Below, piece after piece: positions 34,410 through 44,193 of a stretch of DNA of 64,000 nucleotides (its first letter is position 1; every line of letters begins with the position of its first letter). The position numbers were made by a program, and so were the translations under genes. The notes below the pieces were generated by a model that was not told where the DNA came from, did not search any database, and was given only the letters and a program-made list of their open reading frames with translations. Source of the stretch: Leptospira inadai serovar Lyme str. 10 (lineage in GTDB: Bacteria > Spirochaetota > Leptospiria > Leptospirales > Leptospiraceae); the NCBI RefSeq assembly GCF_000243675.2, contig NZ_AHMM02000015.1:666001-730000 (forward strand), given 5' to 3'.

Positions 34410-35984
34410 TCACAGAGTTCTATCGTACTCGCTTAATTCCTTTTTCCAAACCTGAGTGCCGCAATAATGGTCGCCTTCCGGGCAATACGGTTTCACGTCG
34501 CCTTGAAGTCTGATCCAGCAGGGGGCTTTAATCCATTTTACGATTTGGGGATGAACTTGCCCGATGTCGGTGAGCTCATTGATGGATGCCTGGAAAATCT
34601 CTTCTTGGGCATTATAGCAGGTTCGGGCTCTCCATTTATGATGCAAATTTAAAAGGTCCCCGCTCTCGTAAAAACGGACCGGGAATGCGTTCGGAAATAG
34701 GTAGGTCGCATATTCCGGTCTTCCGCCGACCTCCAAAAAGCGATTTAGATTTTTGAAAATACCGTCCATCCTGGTTCGATACGTTTCTTCCAGCTGAGAA
34801 TACTTTAAGACGACTTTAGGAAGAATATAATCCGGCATTCCCGCATACTGCGACATCAAAACCGGGCGAGAACCCGGAACCATCCTATGTCTTTGGTCTT
34901 GGCTGTCCGCAGTATGAGAAATTCTTTTTTTGAAAGTATAATGAACGTTAAACATCGCTCTAGAAAGCGAACTCATCGTCGTTTCGTTCAGAGTGGAAGT
35001 TAGATGTCGATTTTTACTCGGATCCAATACCAAACGAATCGCCTCTTCGTCGTTAAGCGCTGTTCTTGCGACTCCGAGAGCCGATCGAACGGAGGAAGCC
35101 AGAATTTCCGGACCATTCGATGCGTGCGATACCAAGCGCGAATAACGTGTATCCAGATCTACGTCGAATTCCCTCACGAAATTTTGCGCTTCGGCGGGTC
35201 TATATTCCTGAGCGCCGTCTCGGTAGAATTCCGTAAAAAAACGATATTCCGAAGTTTCTTCCAGAGGGATCGGGTCATCCATTTCCTCGACGTAGAGCGG
35301 ATCCGCTTCCCGCACCTTTTCTATCATCGCTTCCACGACGAATTTTTGTTCCTCAGGAACGTTAAACGAATTCATTAAACGGTAATATCGGTGGAGTGTG
35401 AGCCCGTTTACAGAATGATAAAGATAAGTAAACGTCCCGAGAGGCAATAGATATCTAGCTACCTCTAAACATTTTTTCTTTATTGCGGCCTGCCATTTTT
35501 CGGGATAGCCGGCCCTGGCTTTGTAAACTAGGAAATATTCGTCCTGAATGAACGGATGTAGAAGTTCGACAAATTCAAAATATGCATCAGACGCGTATTC
35601 GATCGCTTCGGTATAGAGTTCTAAATGTTTCCCTTCTAGATTAGGAGGAATATAATAATTTTCCCGTTTTACTTCGACGTATCGCTGGCTGACTTGTTCG
35701 GAGTTATAGTACGGATGGGAATGTAGGAAAGACCATACGAATTGACGCGAGACTTTATCTAGAGTGAAAATAAAATGCGGATGTTGACGAGTTGTGAGGT
35801 GCCCCGCCTTCTTCGTGGACTTTGCCACCTTATCCCGGATTTCCAAGGATTTTTCGGAGCTTACCATGTCTTCCGGAAGCAGAATCCCTTTGGAGGAATA
35901 GCAGGTCCTTGCCGATGCGATCGCCAGGTTAAACGGTTCTTTGGTGGAATCTAAAAGTTGAATAATCGGTTTTTGACTTTGCAT
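34410..35984 (-). CDS. Tandem ThyX-like protein (FAD-dependent thymidylate synthase family)
   Basis: The protein has about 524 residues from the ATG at 35984; an ATG at 36032 would add sixteen residues, and neither has a clear ribosome-binding site. It is about twice the length of a normal ThyX (around 230) and appears to contain two ThyX-like halves. The canonical signature is RHR followed closely by S-x-NE-x-S-x-RY. Half one has the second part ([13 protein letters not shown] near residue 105) but no RHR. Half two has the first part ([12 protein letters not shown] near 365) but not NExSxRY. The active site may be built across halves, or the protein may have another flavin-dependent role. 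No other thymidylate synthase is in the window. Repeat copy C follows its stop codon. Confidence 0.75.
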   Translation of the reverse strand: MQSQKPIIQLLDSTKEPFNLAIASARTCYSSKGILLPEDMVSSEKSLEIRDKVAKSTKKAGHLTTRQHPHFIFTLDKVSRQFVWSFLHSHPYYNSEQVSQRYVEVKRENYYIPPNLEGKHLELYTEAIEYASDAYFEFVELLHPFIQDEYFLVYKARAGYPEKWQAAIKKKCLEVARYLLPLGTFTYLYHSVNGLTLHRYYRLMNSFNVPEEQKFVVEAMIEKVREADPLYVEEMDDPIPLEETSEYRFFTEFYRDGAQEYRPAEAQNFVREFDVDLDTRYSRLVSHASNGPEILASSVRSALGVARTALNDEEAIRLVLDPSKNRHLTSTLNETTMSSLSRAMFNVHYTFKKRISHTADSQDQRHRMVPGSRPVLMSQYAGMPDYILPKVVLKYSQLEETYRTRMDGIFKNLNRFLEVGGRPEYATYLFPNAFPVRFYESGDLLNLHHKWRARTCYNAQEEIFQASINELTDIGQVHPQIVKWIKAPCWIRLQGDVKPYCPEGDHYCGTQVWKKELSEYDRTL

Positions 35985-36053
35985 AGCATTCGATAGGGAG
36001 GATTTCCCGGAAACGCTAGGATGGAAAATCATTCATTTGGGGAAAGGATTTTC

Positions 36054-36077
36054 CGACATAATCTTCTTCTTATGTCG
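36054..36077. promoter_or_regulatory. Perfect inverted repeat upstream of the ThyX-like gene
   Basis: CGACATAA (36054-36061) and TTATGTCG (36070-36077) form a perfect 8-bp inverted repeat with an 8-base loop, in the 130-bp gap between czcA and the ThyX-like gene. No T-tract follows in either direction. It could be an operator or an RNA hairpin in the leader. Confidence 0.35.
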
Positions 36078-36161
36078 CTTTAACGTCTGAAAACCGGAGG
36101 AATCGGAAACTCGATCTTTAGTGATTCGAACTACTTGCTGTCAATTTTGCAGATTTATTGC

Positions 36162-39100
36162 TTAATTATTCTTCGTTTTAGAAGATTTCTTTGTCTTTTT
36201 GGGTGGCTGTTCTTCCTCATCGGAGTTATCTATTTCGGAATGATTTTCCCAAGAGTGGGGTTCGATCGGAATCGAAACGTGGTTTTTATGATGAGTCTTT
36301 TGAAACTCCGCTTCCAATCTTTTTTTATCCAGGGCCTTCCGTTCTTCCCGGTGTTGATAAACGTTTAACAAATATTCCATTACGATCGGAAGCAACACGC
36401 GAGAAAGTACGGTAGCGACGATGATTCCGAAAATTACTACGGTCGCTAAAGGCCTTTGGACTTCGGCTCCGGCCATAGTCGACATGGCCATCGGGAGAAA
36501 ACCGACGGCAGCGATTATTTCCGTAGTCATTACGGGTCTGAGAGAGTTGACCCCGGCGGTGATTACGGCGACTCCAATCCGTAATCCCTTAGCCAATTCT
36601 TCGCGTAACGTCGAGGCATAAACGACTCCATTCAATACTGCGATACCGCTCACAGCTATAAAACCGACACCCGCAGGAATACTAAAGGGGAGTCCTCGTA
36701 CCACCAGGCCGATAATTCCCCCGGAAATCGCCAAAGGCACTACGATAAAGACACCTAACGCATAGTAGACGTTGCCGAAGGCTGCCATGAGCATGAAAAA
36801 AATAATTGCGAGCGCTATCGGAACGACGAATAAAAGTCGATTTTTGGCTCGAGTAAAATTTTCAAATTGTCCTCCCCAATCCGTTCTATAGCCGTCCGGT
36901 AAAGTCTGCTCGAGTTCCGCCGTAGCTTTTTGGGCTTCGTTTACGAAACCTACTAGATCCCTTCCGCGAACGTTAGCTTCTACCATGATCCGACGTTTCA
37001 ACGCTTCTCTATAAATGGCTGCAGGTCCTTCTTCGAATTGTATGGTCGCTACTTGTCCGAGCGGGATCGTTATTCCTCCGGAAGTCATGACGGGGATATT
37101 TTCCACCTCGCTTAAATCGGATACGTCGAGTTGGAGACGGACGACTAGGTCAAAGCGTTTAAAGCCTTCAAAAACCTTTCCGGCCGTTCGCCCTATTCTC
37201 AAGGCTTCCACGGTCGTCAGGATTTCCTCCGCTTCGACCCCATACCTCGCCATTTTTTGCCGATCCGCCTTGATTTCGATTAACGGAAGTCCTAAAACCC
37301 GTTGAACTCGGAGATCCGCCGCACCCGGAACTTTTTTAATTTTCTCGGCGAATTTGGCCGCAGTATCTTTTAGCACCTGCAAATCGTCGCCGTAGATTTT
37401 AACGACGACGTCCGCTTTGGATCCGGACAACAAGGCATTTACCCTATTTTCGATCGGCTGGGAAAGTGCGATCGTAGTGGACGGAACGGAGTCTAGGATC
37501 GCGTCTTTCATTTTATCCATCAACTCTTCGCGAGAAGAAGCGTCGGTCCATTCCTTAACGGGACGAAGTTTTACCATCGCTTCCCCTTCTTCCGTTCCGA
37601 CAGGTTCGGCGGCGGATTCTCCTCTTCCCATTCTCGAGACTACGCTTACTACTTCCGGAAACTTTCCGATCACTTTCTCCAGTTCCGTGTTCGTTTCCCT
37701 GGAGTAGTTCAACGATGTGGAAGGAAGTCGTTTAATATCGATTGCGAATTCACCTTCGTCGATTCTGGGTAAGAATTCCGAGCCGAGGGTCGAACCTAAA
37801 AGTAAGGAAAGGGCGAATATTCCCACGCCTGCACGAAGAAATAAACTTTTGTTTTTCATTCCGAAATCCAAAAGTTCGAGATATTTGCCGGTGATTTTAT
37901 CCCAGTATTTGCTGTGATGAAACACCGGTTCCCGAAAGATAATGCTGGCCGCGGCCGGAAACGTGGTTAGGGTGAATACGAGAGCCACCGCTAAGGAAAT
38001 CGCGACGGTCATCGCCATCGGTTGAAACATTCTTCCCTCCACACCTTCCAAAGTCATCAGAGGGAGATATACGAGCAGGATGATGGCCACCGAAAACGTG
38101 GCGGCTCTCGCTACTCTTACGCAGGCTTCGGTTATAATTTGCTCGGCGGCAAGATCCTGATCTTCCTGAGTGTTTTGTAATTCGTAAAACGCTTTTCGGA
38201 AAATGAATCCGTGGAGTATAGATTCGAGCATGACGATGGCACCGTCCACGAGAAGGCCGAAATCCAAGGCTCCCAAGGACATCAAGTTTCCTACAATTCC
38301 GAACATTCTCATAAAGATAGTAGCCACTAGCATCGGAATCGGTATGGCTAGGCTGACTAGTAACGCGCCTTTAACGGTTCCCATTGCTAGAATCAATATG
38401 AAAATAACTAAGATTCCTGCTTCGGCTAGGTTTGTGAAAATCGTTCCGAGGGTTCTGCCGATAAATTCGGATCGATCATAAAAGGTTATGATTTGCATCC
38501 CGGCAGGAAGTCTGGTTTTTAATTGCTCGATTCTTTCCTTGACTCTCTTTACGACCTCCAGAGAGTTTTGCCCCATGAGCATCATTGCCGTCGCTCCGAC
38601 AACCTCTCCTTTACCGTCCTTTGTAATCAACCCGAAGCGCAGGGCTCGTCCGGTTTCCACCTCCGCGATTTGACCTAGTAAGAGTGGAACTCCATCTCTC
38701 TCGGTTTTTACCGCGACATTACGAATCTCCTCCACGGTTTTAAACTGGCTTTCCCCTCTGATAACGATCTGCTCCGCTCCTTTGGATATATACCCGCCTC
38801 CGGTATTCTGATTAGCGGATTCCAATTTCTCGCAAAGCTGAGAGAGCGTGATATTATGGACTGCGAGTCTATGAGGATCGATTTTGATTTGGTACTGCTT
38901 CGCATTCCCCCCGATGATATTTACGTCGATAATCCCTTCGACGGATTTAATTTCCCGCGCGAGTTCCCAATCCATATAGGTTCTGAGTTCTTCGGGAGTA
39001 TGACGATCGCTTGTTAAAACGAACTCGTAAATGTCTCCTAGTCCCGTCGCGATCGGAGAGAGTTCGGGAGATCCGTATCCTTTCGGGATAACGCTTTCCA

Positions 39101-39449
39101 CTGCCCGAAGTCGTTCATTAATGAGTTGTCTCGCTAGATAAATATCCGTTCCATCTTTAAAGATTGCGGTAACGCTGCTGACTCCTGTGCGAGAAATGGA
39201 ACGGATTTCCGTTACGTTCGGGACTCCTGTCAGTTCCATTTCAATCGGATACGTGATGAACTGCTCTACTTCTATGGGCGATAAGCCCGGAGATTGAGTT
39301 ACCACCGAAACTTGCACGTTGGTGATATCCGGAATAGCGTCTATCGAGAGTTGGTACGCATTAAATAAGCCGATTGCCGTGACAATTCCGGTTAAAACTA
39401 GAATTAGAATTCGGTTCTTGATGGAAAATCGTATTAATTTTTCGATCAT
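36162..39449 (-). CDS. CzcA-type heavy-metal efflux RND transporter
   Basis: This 1095-residue inner-membrane pump of the HME-RND group has about twelve transmembrane helices in two sets around two large periplasmic loops. It starts [17 protein letters not shown] as in CzcA and CusA. The fourth helix carries [17 protein letters not shown], with the acidic residues D, D and E that define proton-coupled heavy-metal RND pumps. The C-terminal extension is charged (about 50 residues, many Lys and Asp). It should export divalent or monovalent metal ions with a membrane-fusion protein (CzcB) and an outer-membrane channel (CzcC), but neither gene is beside it. The metal cannot be predicted safely. 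Confidence 0.93.
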   Translation of the reverse strand: MIEKLIRFSIKNRILILVLTGIVTAIGLFNAYQLSIDAIPDITNVQVSVVTQSPGLSPIEVEQFITYPIEMELTGVPNVTEIRSISRTGVSSVTAIFKDGTDIYLARQLINERLRAVESVIPKGYGSPELSPIATGLGDIYEFVLTSDRHTPEELRTYMDWELAREIKSVEGIIDVNIIGGNAKQYQIKIDPHRLAVHNITLSQLCEKLESANQNTGGGYISKGAEQIVIRGESQFKTVEEIRNVAVKTERDGVPLLLGQIAEVETGRALRFGLITKDGKGEVVGATAMMLMGQNSLEVVKRVKERIEQLKTRLPAGMQIITFYDRSEFIGRTLGTIFTNLAEAGILVIFILILAMGTVKGALLVSLAIPIPMLVATIFMRMFGIVGNLMSLGALDFGLLVDGAIVMLESILHGFIFRKAFYELQNTQEDQDLAAEQIITEACVRVARAATFSVAIILLVYLPLMTLEGVEGRMFQPMAMTVAISLAVALVFTLTTFPAAASIIFREPVFHHSKYWDKITGKYLELLDFGMKNKSLFLRAGVGIFALSLLLGSTLGSEFLPRIDEGEFAIDIKRLPSTSLNYSRETNTELEKVIGKFPEVVSVVSRMGRGESAAEPVGTEEGEAMVKLRPVKEWTDASSREELMDKMKDAILDSVPSTTIALSQPIENRVNALLSGSKADVVVKIYGDDLQVLKDTAAKFAEKIKKVPGAADLRVQRVLGLPLIEIKADRQKMARYGVEAEEILTTVEALRIGRTAGKVFEGFKRFDLVVRLQLDVSDLSEVENIPVMTSGGITIPLGQVATIQFEEGPAAIYREALKRRIMVEANVRGRDLVGFVNEAQKATAELEQTLPDGYRTDWGGQFENFTRAKNRLLFVVPIALAIIFFMLMAAFGNVYYALGVFIVVPLAISGGIIGLVVRGLPFSIPAGVGFIAVSGIAVLNGVVYASTLREELAKGLRIGVAVITAGVNSLRPVMTTEIIAAVGFLPMAMSTMAGAEVQRPLATVVIFGIIVATVLSRVLLPIVMEYLLNVYQHREERKALDKKRLEAEFQKTHHKNHVSIPIEPHSWENHSEIDNSDEEEQPPKKTKKSSKTKNN

Positions 39450-39546
39450 AATCGGTTCCGGGAAAGAATACGAACAGCTTCAAATTTTGAGAATCACTGT
39501 CGATAGGTTTTTCGTAAAAAGAACTCGGGAGCGGATGAACGGTTCA

Positions 39547-40275
39547 TTAGTTTTTGAGTAAGAGAAGAATCTTCATCCCTTTTTCCTCGGATTGTTTTTG
39601 GAGAGAAAATCCCGACCGAATCAACATTCGCAATAAATGATCCAGGGGTAGGATCAATTTATAATAAGAACTATGACTGAAATCCCATCGCTGTCCGTCC
39701 CACCGATGAAAAAGATCGGTCACCAGCACTTTCTTTTCCTCGAATGAAAGCACGCAGGAAAAAATTCGGTCTTTTTCGGCACGAACGGGGAAACCCGTCT
39801 TTTCCCCCGGTTTTCCGTTACTAAGATCCCTATAACCTAGGATAATCCGCGCGCCCGATTTTAAAAAATAAGACCAAAGAGAAATAACCGTTTGCATCTG
39901 CTCCAAGGATTCGAGATGAGTCAGAGTGTCTCCCATGCAAAGTAGGAGTTCCGGACTCTCGCCGATATACAGGCTTGGACTCGTAAAGTCGACAAGTTTC
40001 GTTTTTACGGAGAATCCTTGATTTCTCTGTTCCAACTGTAAAAGTAGATCCGAACTAAAATCGATCGCAAGTACGCTGAATCCGAGTTTGGAAAGAGGGA
40101 AGGATTGAATCCCGTTTCCGGCGCCTAGATCCCACGCTAGTCCGTTGTTTTTGGGGGATATCCCCCAATTGCGAAGGCGTTCCTCTTCTTCCCCTTCTTT
40201 TTGTTCGAGATCTCCCAGCATCCAGGAGTATTTTTCCGCTAAAAACGTATCGTAATGTATTTTAGGAGTTTGCAT
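39547..40275 (-). CDS. Class I SAM-dependent methyltransferase
   Basis: The 242-residue protein has motif I AWDLGAGNGIQSFPLSKLG, an acidic strand end VLAIDFSSDLLLQLEQ, and LLCMGDTLTHLES as motif IV. It is of the Methyltransf_25 type acting on small molecules. No arsenite methyltransferase cysteine pattern is present, so it is unlikely to be the ArsM of the nearby arsenosugar genes. The substrate is unknown. It is upstream of czcA on the same strand with a 97-bp gap. The upstream cyclase gene is 79 bp away. Confidence 0.85.
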   Translation of the reverse strand: MQTPKIHYDTFLAEKYSWMLGDLEQKEGEEEERLRNWGISPKNNGLAWDLGAGNGIQSFPLSKLGFSVLAIDFSSDLLLQLEQRNQGFSVKTKLVDFTSPSLYIGESPELLLCMGDTLTHLESLEQMQTVISLWSYFLKSGARIILGYRDLSNGKPGEKTGFPVRAEKDRIFSCVLSFEEKKVLVTDLFHRWDGQRWDFSHSSYYKLILPLDHLLRMLIRSGFSLQKQSEEKGMKILLLLKN

Positions 40276-40354
40276 GGGGAACTCTAGATTTAGCGCTTGT
40301 TAGCCGACTTGCGATCATTCTTAAAAACGGAAGAGCGGACTTTTTCGATACGAA

Positions 40355-41659
40355 TCACGTTAGACGATAAATCAGCACCTCTTTGTCCCGTCCCTTTACT
40401 TTTACGGGCGGTAAACTTTCCGCCTGCATATAATGTTTTATTTGCTCGTACACCGAATCCGTTACGAGAAGTTCGGTTCCATAATCTTTGTTCAGTTGTT
40501 CGACCCGGGAGGCGAGATTCACCGTATCTCCGATTATCGTGTATTCTTTGCGTTGGGAAGAGCCGACGTTTCCGGTCATCGCTTCTCCGGAATGCAAACC
40601 GATTCCGATTTTTGTTTCCGGAATTCTTTGCGCTTGATTCAACTCGGCTACCTTTTCGATAATTTCCAAGGCGGCTTTAACCGCGTTTTGAACATCTTTG
40701 CCCGGGTCGGATAAGGGAGCTCCAAAAACGGCCATGAACCCGTCTCCCAAAAACTTATTAATGATTCCATTATTCTTGTTCACGATATCGATCATATCCT
40801 CGAAAAGGGTATTTAAATAAGTAATCACTTCCGTGGGACTTTTTTTCTCGGAAAATTTCGTAAAGTTTCTGATATCCAAAAACATTACGCAGACTTCGCG
40901 ACTTTCGGAGATCCCCTCCGCTTTTTGGCTCATCAGTCGATCTACGACCGACGGCGAAACATATTGTCCGAACATTCCTACGATCTGATTTCTTTCTTCC
41001 AATAGTTTATAAGAATTCCGTAATGTATTTCGTAGTCTGATACCGACCAGGCCAGCTATAATTCCGGATACGATGAAGATTACGGAGCGCATTATGATCG
41101 GAATTTTAGAATAGAAGAAAGCGTAATCGAAATCGTTTTCAAACGGTGCAGTCGGATTGTAAGTCCAGCCTATAACGAGAAATTCTATGCCTGCGACGAG
41201 CCCGGTAAACAACGATAATCCGAATTCCATTCGGAGGACCGAGAGAAGGATAAACGTGAAAAACAGATTGGAAAGAGGAGAATTCAGGACTATGATCGGC
41301 GATTCGGAACCGTTCACTAATATGAGTAGGATCGCCGCCGGAAGAGAAGTTTCAACGAATGCGTTTCCGAAGCGGGGAAAGAGCGGGAGGAGTTTACCGC
41401 GCTTTGCCCAGTAATTCAACAGCTTTAATATTACGAACTCGTAAATATTTCCGAAAAAAAGAATCCCGATCACGACCTCGAACGGGAAGGACAGGCCGAT
41501 ACTCTCGTTGAATTTTTCCCGAACGAAAATCGCAAGGAATATCCAGATCGTCATCGTCGTAAGAAAAACCAGTAATAAGATTTTACTTCTGATTCTTTCA
41601 CTCTGGAGGATTTCCGATTCTAGAGTATCCGAGAAGGTATCGAAAATTTTGGGTGCCAT
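40355..41659 (-). CDS. Membrane-bound class III adenylate/guanylate cyclase
   Basis: The 434-residue protein has about six transmembrane helices in its first 210 residues, a short helical linker (SYKLLEERNQIVGMFGQYVSPSVVDRL), and a class III cyclase domain. The metal-binding aspartates sit in VCVMFLDIRNFTKFSEK and FLGDGFMAVFGAP. The transition-state residues lie in VNLASRVEQLNKDYG. A KFLGD Lys suggests adenine specificity. It makes cAMP at the inner membrane in response to an unknown signal. AAGGAAA lies before the ATG. It is 38 nt downstream of the stop-to-start gap with the GT87-like gene and may be independently regulated. Confidence 0.92.
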   Translation of the reverse strand: MAPKIFDTFSDTLESEILQSERIRSKILLLVFLTTMTIWIFLAIFVREKFNESIGLSFPFEVVIGILFFGNIYEFVILKLLNYWAKRGKLLPLFPRFGNAFVETSLPAAILLILVNGSESPIIVLNSPLSNLFFTFILLSVLRMEFGLSLFTGLVAGIEFLVIGWTYNPTAPFENDFDYAFFYSKIPIIMRSVIFIVSGIIAGLVGIRLRNTLRNSYKLLEERNQIVGMFGQYVSPSVVDRLMSQKAEGISESREVCVMFLDIRNFTKFSEKKSPTEVITYLNTLFEDMIDIVNKNNGIINKFLGDGFMAVFGAPLSDPGKDVQNAVKAALEIIEKVAELNQAQRIPETKIGIGLHSGEAMTGNVGSSQRKEYTIIGDTVNLASRVEQLNKDYGTELLVTDSVYEQIKHYMQAESLPPVKVKGRDKEVLIYRLT

Positions 41660-41697
41660 CGATCATATTTCCTTTTAGCTGCGGAACGAATTTGTAT

Positions 41698-43095
41698 TTA
41701 TATCTTATCCTTTTTAAGGTCAATGAGTTTCCTTTTTTCCCAAAAGAATACGATCAGGACCGGAGCATATTCTAAAATCATAAAAATAGGGTCGTCGGCA
41801 TACGGAGTTCGTCTATAGGTCGAATAGGACAGAATCCAAACTGCGGAGGCGACCTGGGGCCAAATTTGCTTCGTGAAGACGGTACCGGCTAGCAAAGGAA
41901 GAATGTACCATGGATGAATGGTACTGGAAAACAGATAGTAAATTCCGAGTAGGGAAACCCAAGTCTTTGCGACAAATTCCACGTCGGGAATCTGTCTCGA
42001 TTGCAGAAAGGAATATGCGAGGAGTACAGCCGATCCGAGAGCGGCAAGATGCAGACCGGCGGAATACGGATACCAGGAATAACTTAAGATATATTTCCAA
42101 AGATAATATAAGCCTCCATGATATTCGAAGAGCTTAAAATATACTCCGATTCCGTTCTTCCATTGTTTTTCGATCGTTTCCGCAAGATTTATCGAATGCA
42201 TTCCCCAGGCGTATATAAGTAAAACAGGAATCACTAAGATTACTACGGAAATGATTCGTCCTGAATATTGCCTCCTACCTTTCCAGATTCGGAGGAGAAT
42301 GAACGGTAACGAAAGTAAGGGAATCACTTTGACAAGTACCGCCGCGATGTACGCTAGCCCGGCTTCGATCCTTCTATTTCGTTTCCAGGCTAATATGGCA
42401 AGAAGCAGGAAGAATATCAGTATAGGCTCCGGATGACCGCTGCCAGCGCCTTCCAATACGACCAAAGGGTGAAGCCAGTATTTTAGAAAATTCGTATTTT
42501 CCCCCTCCGTTCGAAAGGTAAGAAAAAGGCGGAGCGCTCCTAGCTCGAAGCAAAACAGTATCCCTTTCCAGACAACGATTCCGACCCATATCGATTGGAA
42601 CTCCTTCATGCTCCAGGCGGAAGCGGAAAAGAATATCTGAAGTATCGGAGGGTATACCGAATAAAATCGGTGTGAATTCATCCGTTCCAGAAGCTCCGTC
42701 GCAATCGTCGATTCGGCGGACGAGAAGGACGAAACTTTCAATTCCTGCGGTAGGCTTGCGTAAGGAGATAGAAAATGGATATCTAAAAATCCATCCCATA
42801 GAAAACGATATACGTCCTCCGATAGGACAGGGGGAAGAAATACCAAAAATAATCTGAGTAAAATTCCTGCAGCAATCCCGAGGGATTCCCCGATTGCCGC
42901 AATTCTCGAATATACAAGAAAAATATAATATGCTAAAATGCTAAGAGCAAAAAATAGGATTAGATGCCAAAAATCGCTTCTGGAATAATAAAGAGTGAAA
43001 TAGGATAGGGGAAGCGCCCAAGCGGCTAGGAGGAAAGAGAGGAGCCAATGCTGCCTTCCCGGCTTAAAAGATCGCAAATTTGTTAAATTAGTCAT
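41698..43095 (-). CDS. Polyprenol-phosphate-dependent mannosyltransferase-like (GT87/GT-C) membrane protein
   Basis: The start is the ATG at 43095; a TTG at 43104 precedes it by three codons. The 465-residue protein has about ten transmembrane helices and the GT-C feature LSEDVYRFLWDG in the first periplasmic loop (catalytic Asp region), as in alpha-(1-6) mannopyranosyltransferases and other GT87 enzymes. It also has HPEPILIFFLLLAIL and HPWYILPLLAG. Such enzymes use lipid-linked sugars to extend envelope glycans. Its acceptor is unknown, although LPS, lipoproteins and glycolipids are options. It is divergent from the DUF4395 gene with 87 bp between starts. Confidence 0.83.
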   Translation of the reverse strand: MTNLTNLRSFKPGRQHWLLSFLLAAWALPLSYFTLYYSRSDFWHLILFFALSILAYYIFLVYSRIAAIGESLGIAAGILLRLFLVFLPPVLSEDVYRFLWDGFLDIHFLSPYASLPQELKVSSFSSAESTIATELLERMNSHRFYSVYPPILQIFFSASAWSMKEFQSIWVGIVVWKGILFCFELGALRLFLTFRTEGENTNFLKYWLHPLVVLEGAGSGHPEPILIFFLLLAILAWKRNRRIEAGLAYIAAVLVKVIPLLSLPFILLRIWKGRRQYSGRIISVVILVIPVLLIYAWGMHSINLAETIEKQWKNGIGVYFKLFEYHGGLYYLWKYILSYSWYPYSAGLHLAALGSAVLLAYSFLQSRQIPDVEFVAKTWVSLLGIYYLFSSTIHPWYILPLLAGTVFTKQIWPQVASAVWILSYSTYRRTPYADDPIFMILEYAPVLIVFFWEKRKLIDLKKDKI

Positions 43096-43182
43096 TTTGT
43101 TCAATATAGCGAATTTTTTCTTGAACGGGAAAAGCCAAAGCTAAAATCTTGAAAAAAGGCAGCTTGCGGGAGGATTCGTACC

Positions 43183-43668
43183 ATGATTCAAATCGGAAAT
43201 TTTCCGGATACAGTCAACGAGGTAACTGCTAGGACGGTTGCCTGCCTAGTCGTTATTCTTGCCGTGGCAACCATTTGGACTCAGTCCGTTTGGTTGGCGG
43301 CGGCTTTAACGTACGGATTTTTGGCTCGCGTTTTATACGGACCGAGATTTTCACTCTTCGCTAGATTGGCGATTCACGTTTTCGTACCTCTTATGGGTTT
43401 TGCGGCCAAGAACGTCCCCGGTCCTCCGAAACGCTTTGCCCAATTTGTGGGCGCTTTCTTTAGCGGGACGGCTTTAACATTTTTGCTTTTCGGGCAAATC
43501 CAGGCCTTCCAGATTGTACTCGGAATTCTCGTCCTTTTTGCAAGTTTGGAGAGTTTCGTCGGATTCTGTACAGGCTGCTTCGTTTTCGGCTATTTGATGA
43601 AGTGGGGAGTGATTCCACAAGAAGTTTGTGAAAAATGCAACAATCTTACGTTTGTTTCGAAAAATTAA
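43183..43668 (+). CDS. DUF4395 family membrane protein
   Basis: The 161-residue protein has four transmembrane helices. The DUF4395 pattern is visible: an N-terminal VNEVTARTVACLV helix, a YGFLARVLYGPRFSLFARLA stretch with conserved Arg residues, and FVGFCTGCFVFGYLMKWG with a CxxC-like pair in the last helix. GGAGG precedes the ATG. In other bacteria DUF4395 genes often accompany rhodanese or redox genes. Here it precedes the AhpD-like and arsS genes with a 171-bp gap, so it may be linked by function but probably not by transcript. Two C-terminal cysteines (CEKC) add to a possible redox role. Confidence 0.85.
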   Translation: MIQIGNFPDTVNEVTARTVACLVVILAVATIWTQSVWLAAALTYGFLARVLYGPRFSLFARLAIHVFVPLMGFAAKNVPGPPKRFAQFVGAFFSGTALTFLLFGQIQAFQIVLGILVLFASLESFVGFCTGCFVFGYLMKWGVIPQEVCEKCNNLTFVSKN

Positions 43669-43839
43669 CCGAAGAGAATACTTTTCGAAGCAAGAAATTT
43701 TTCTTTTCGAAACCGAAGGATTCCCTTTAAAAGCAGTCCAACTTTCAGCGGTGTTCTTTTTTTCGTATCCGTTCCTTCGGTTAAGCTCTATTATTAAATA
43801 CTTTATCTTTCCTGGAAAACCAAGAACAAGGAGCCGAAA

Positions 43840-44181
43840 ATGGCACAAGAGAATACCTACTATAAACCCGAAGACTTAAAGAAATTCGGAAACATAGGAG
43901 AGTTTGAACCGGATCTGGCTAAGAAGTTCTTCGATTATTACGGAGCCGTGTTCGCCGACGGAGCGTTAAGCGCTAGGGAAAAATCTCTGATCGCTCTTGC
44001 GGTCGCGCATGTCGTTCAATGTCCGTATTGTATCGACGCGTATACTACCGATACGCTTGAAAAAGGGGTTACGGAAGAACAAATTTGGGAAGCGATTCAT
44101 GTCGGTGCGGCGATTCGGGGCGGAGCGACTTTGGTTCATAGCGTTCAAGCATTAAATAAAGTGAAAGAACTTAGCATCTGA
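43840..44181 (+). CDS. AhpD-like / carboxymuconolactone decarboxylase family protein (arsenosugar-associated)
   Basis: The 113-residue all-helical protein has the AhpD signature HVVQCPYCIDAYTTDTLEKG, with a redox-active CxxC followed by His-independent helices. The same small peroxidase-like protein regularly accompanies arsS in arsenosugar clusters, and arsS follows here 12 nt later, so this is likely its partner. The precise reaction in arsenic metabolism is unknown. AAGGAG lies 7 nt before the ATG. Length is normal for the family. Confidence 0.9.
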   Translation: MAQENTYYKPEDLKKFGNIGEFEPDLAKKFFDYYGAVFADGALSAREKSLIALAVAHVVQCPYCIDAYTTDTLEKGVTEEQIWEAIHVGAAIRGGATLVHSVQALNKVKELSI

Positions 44182-44193
44182 TTTTTATTTTTT

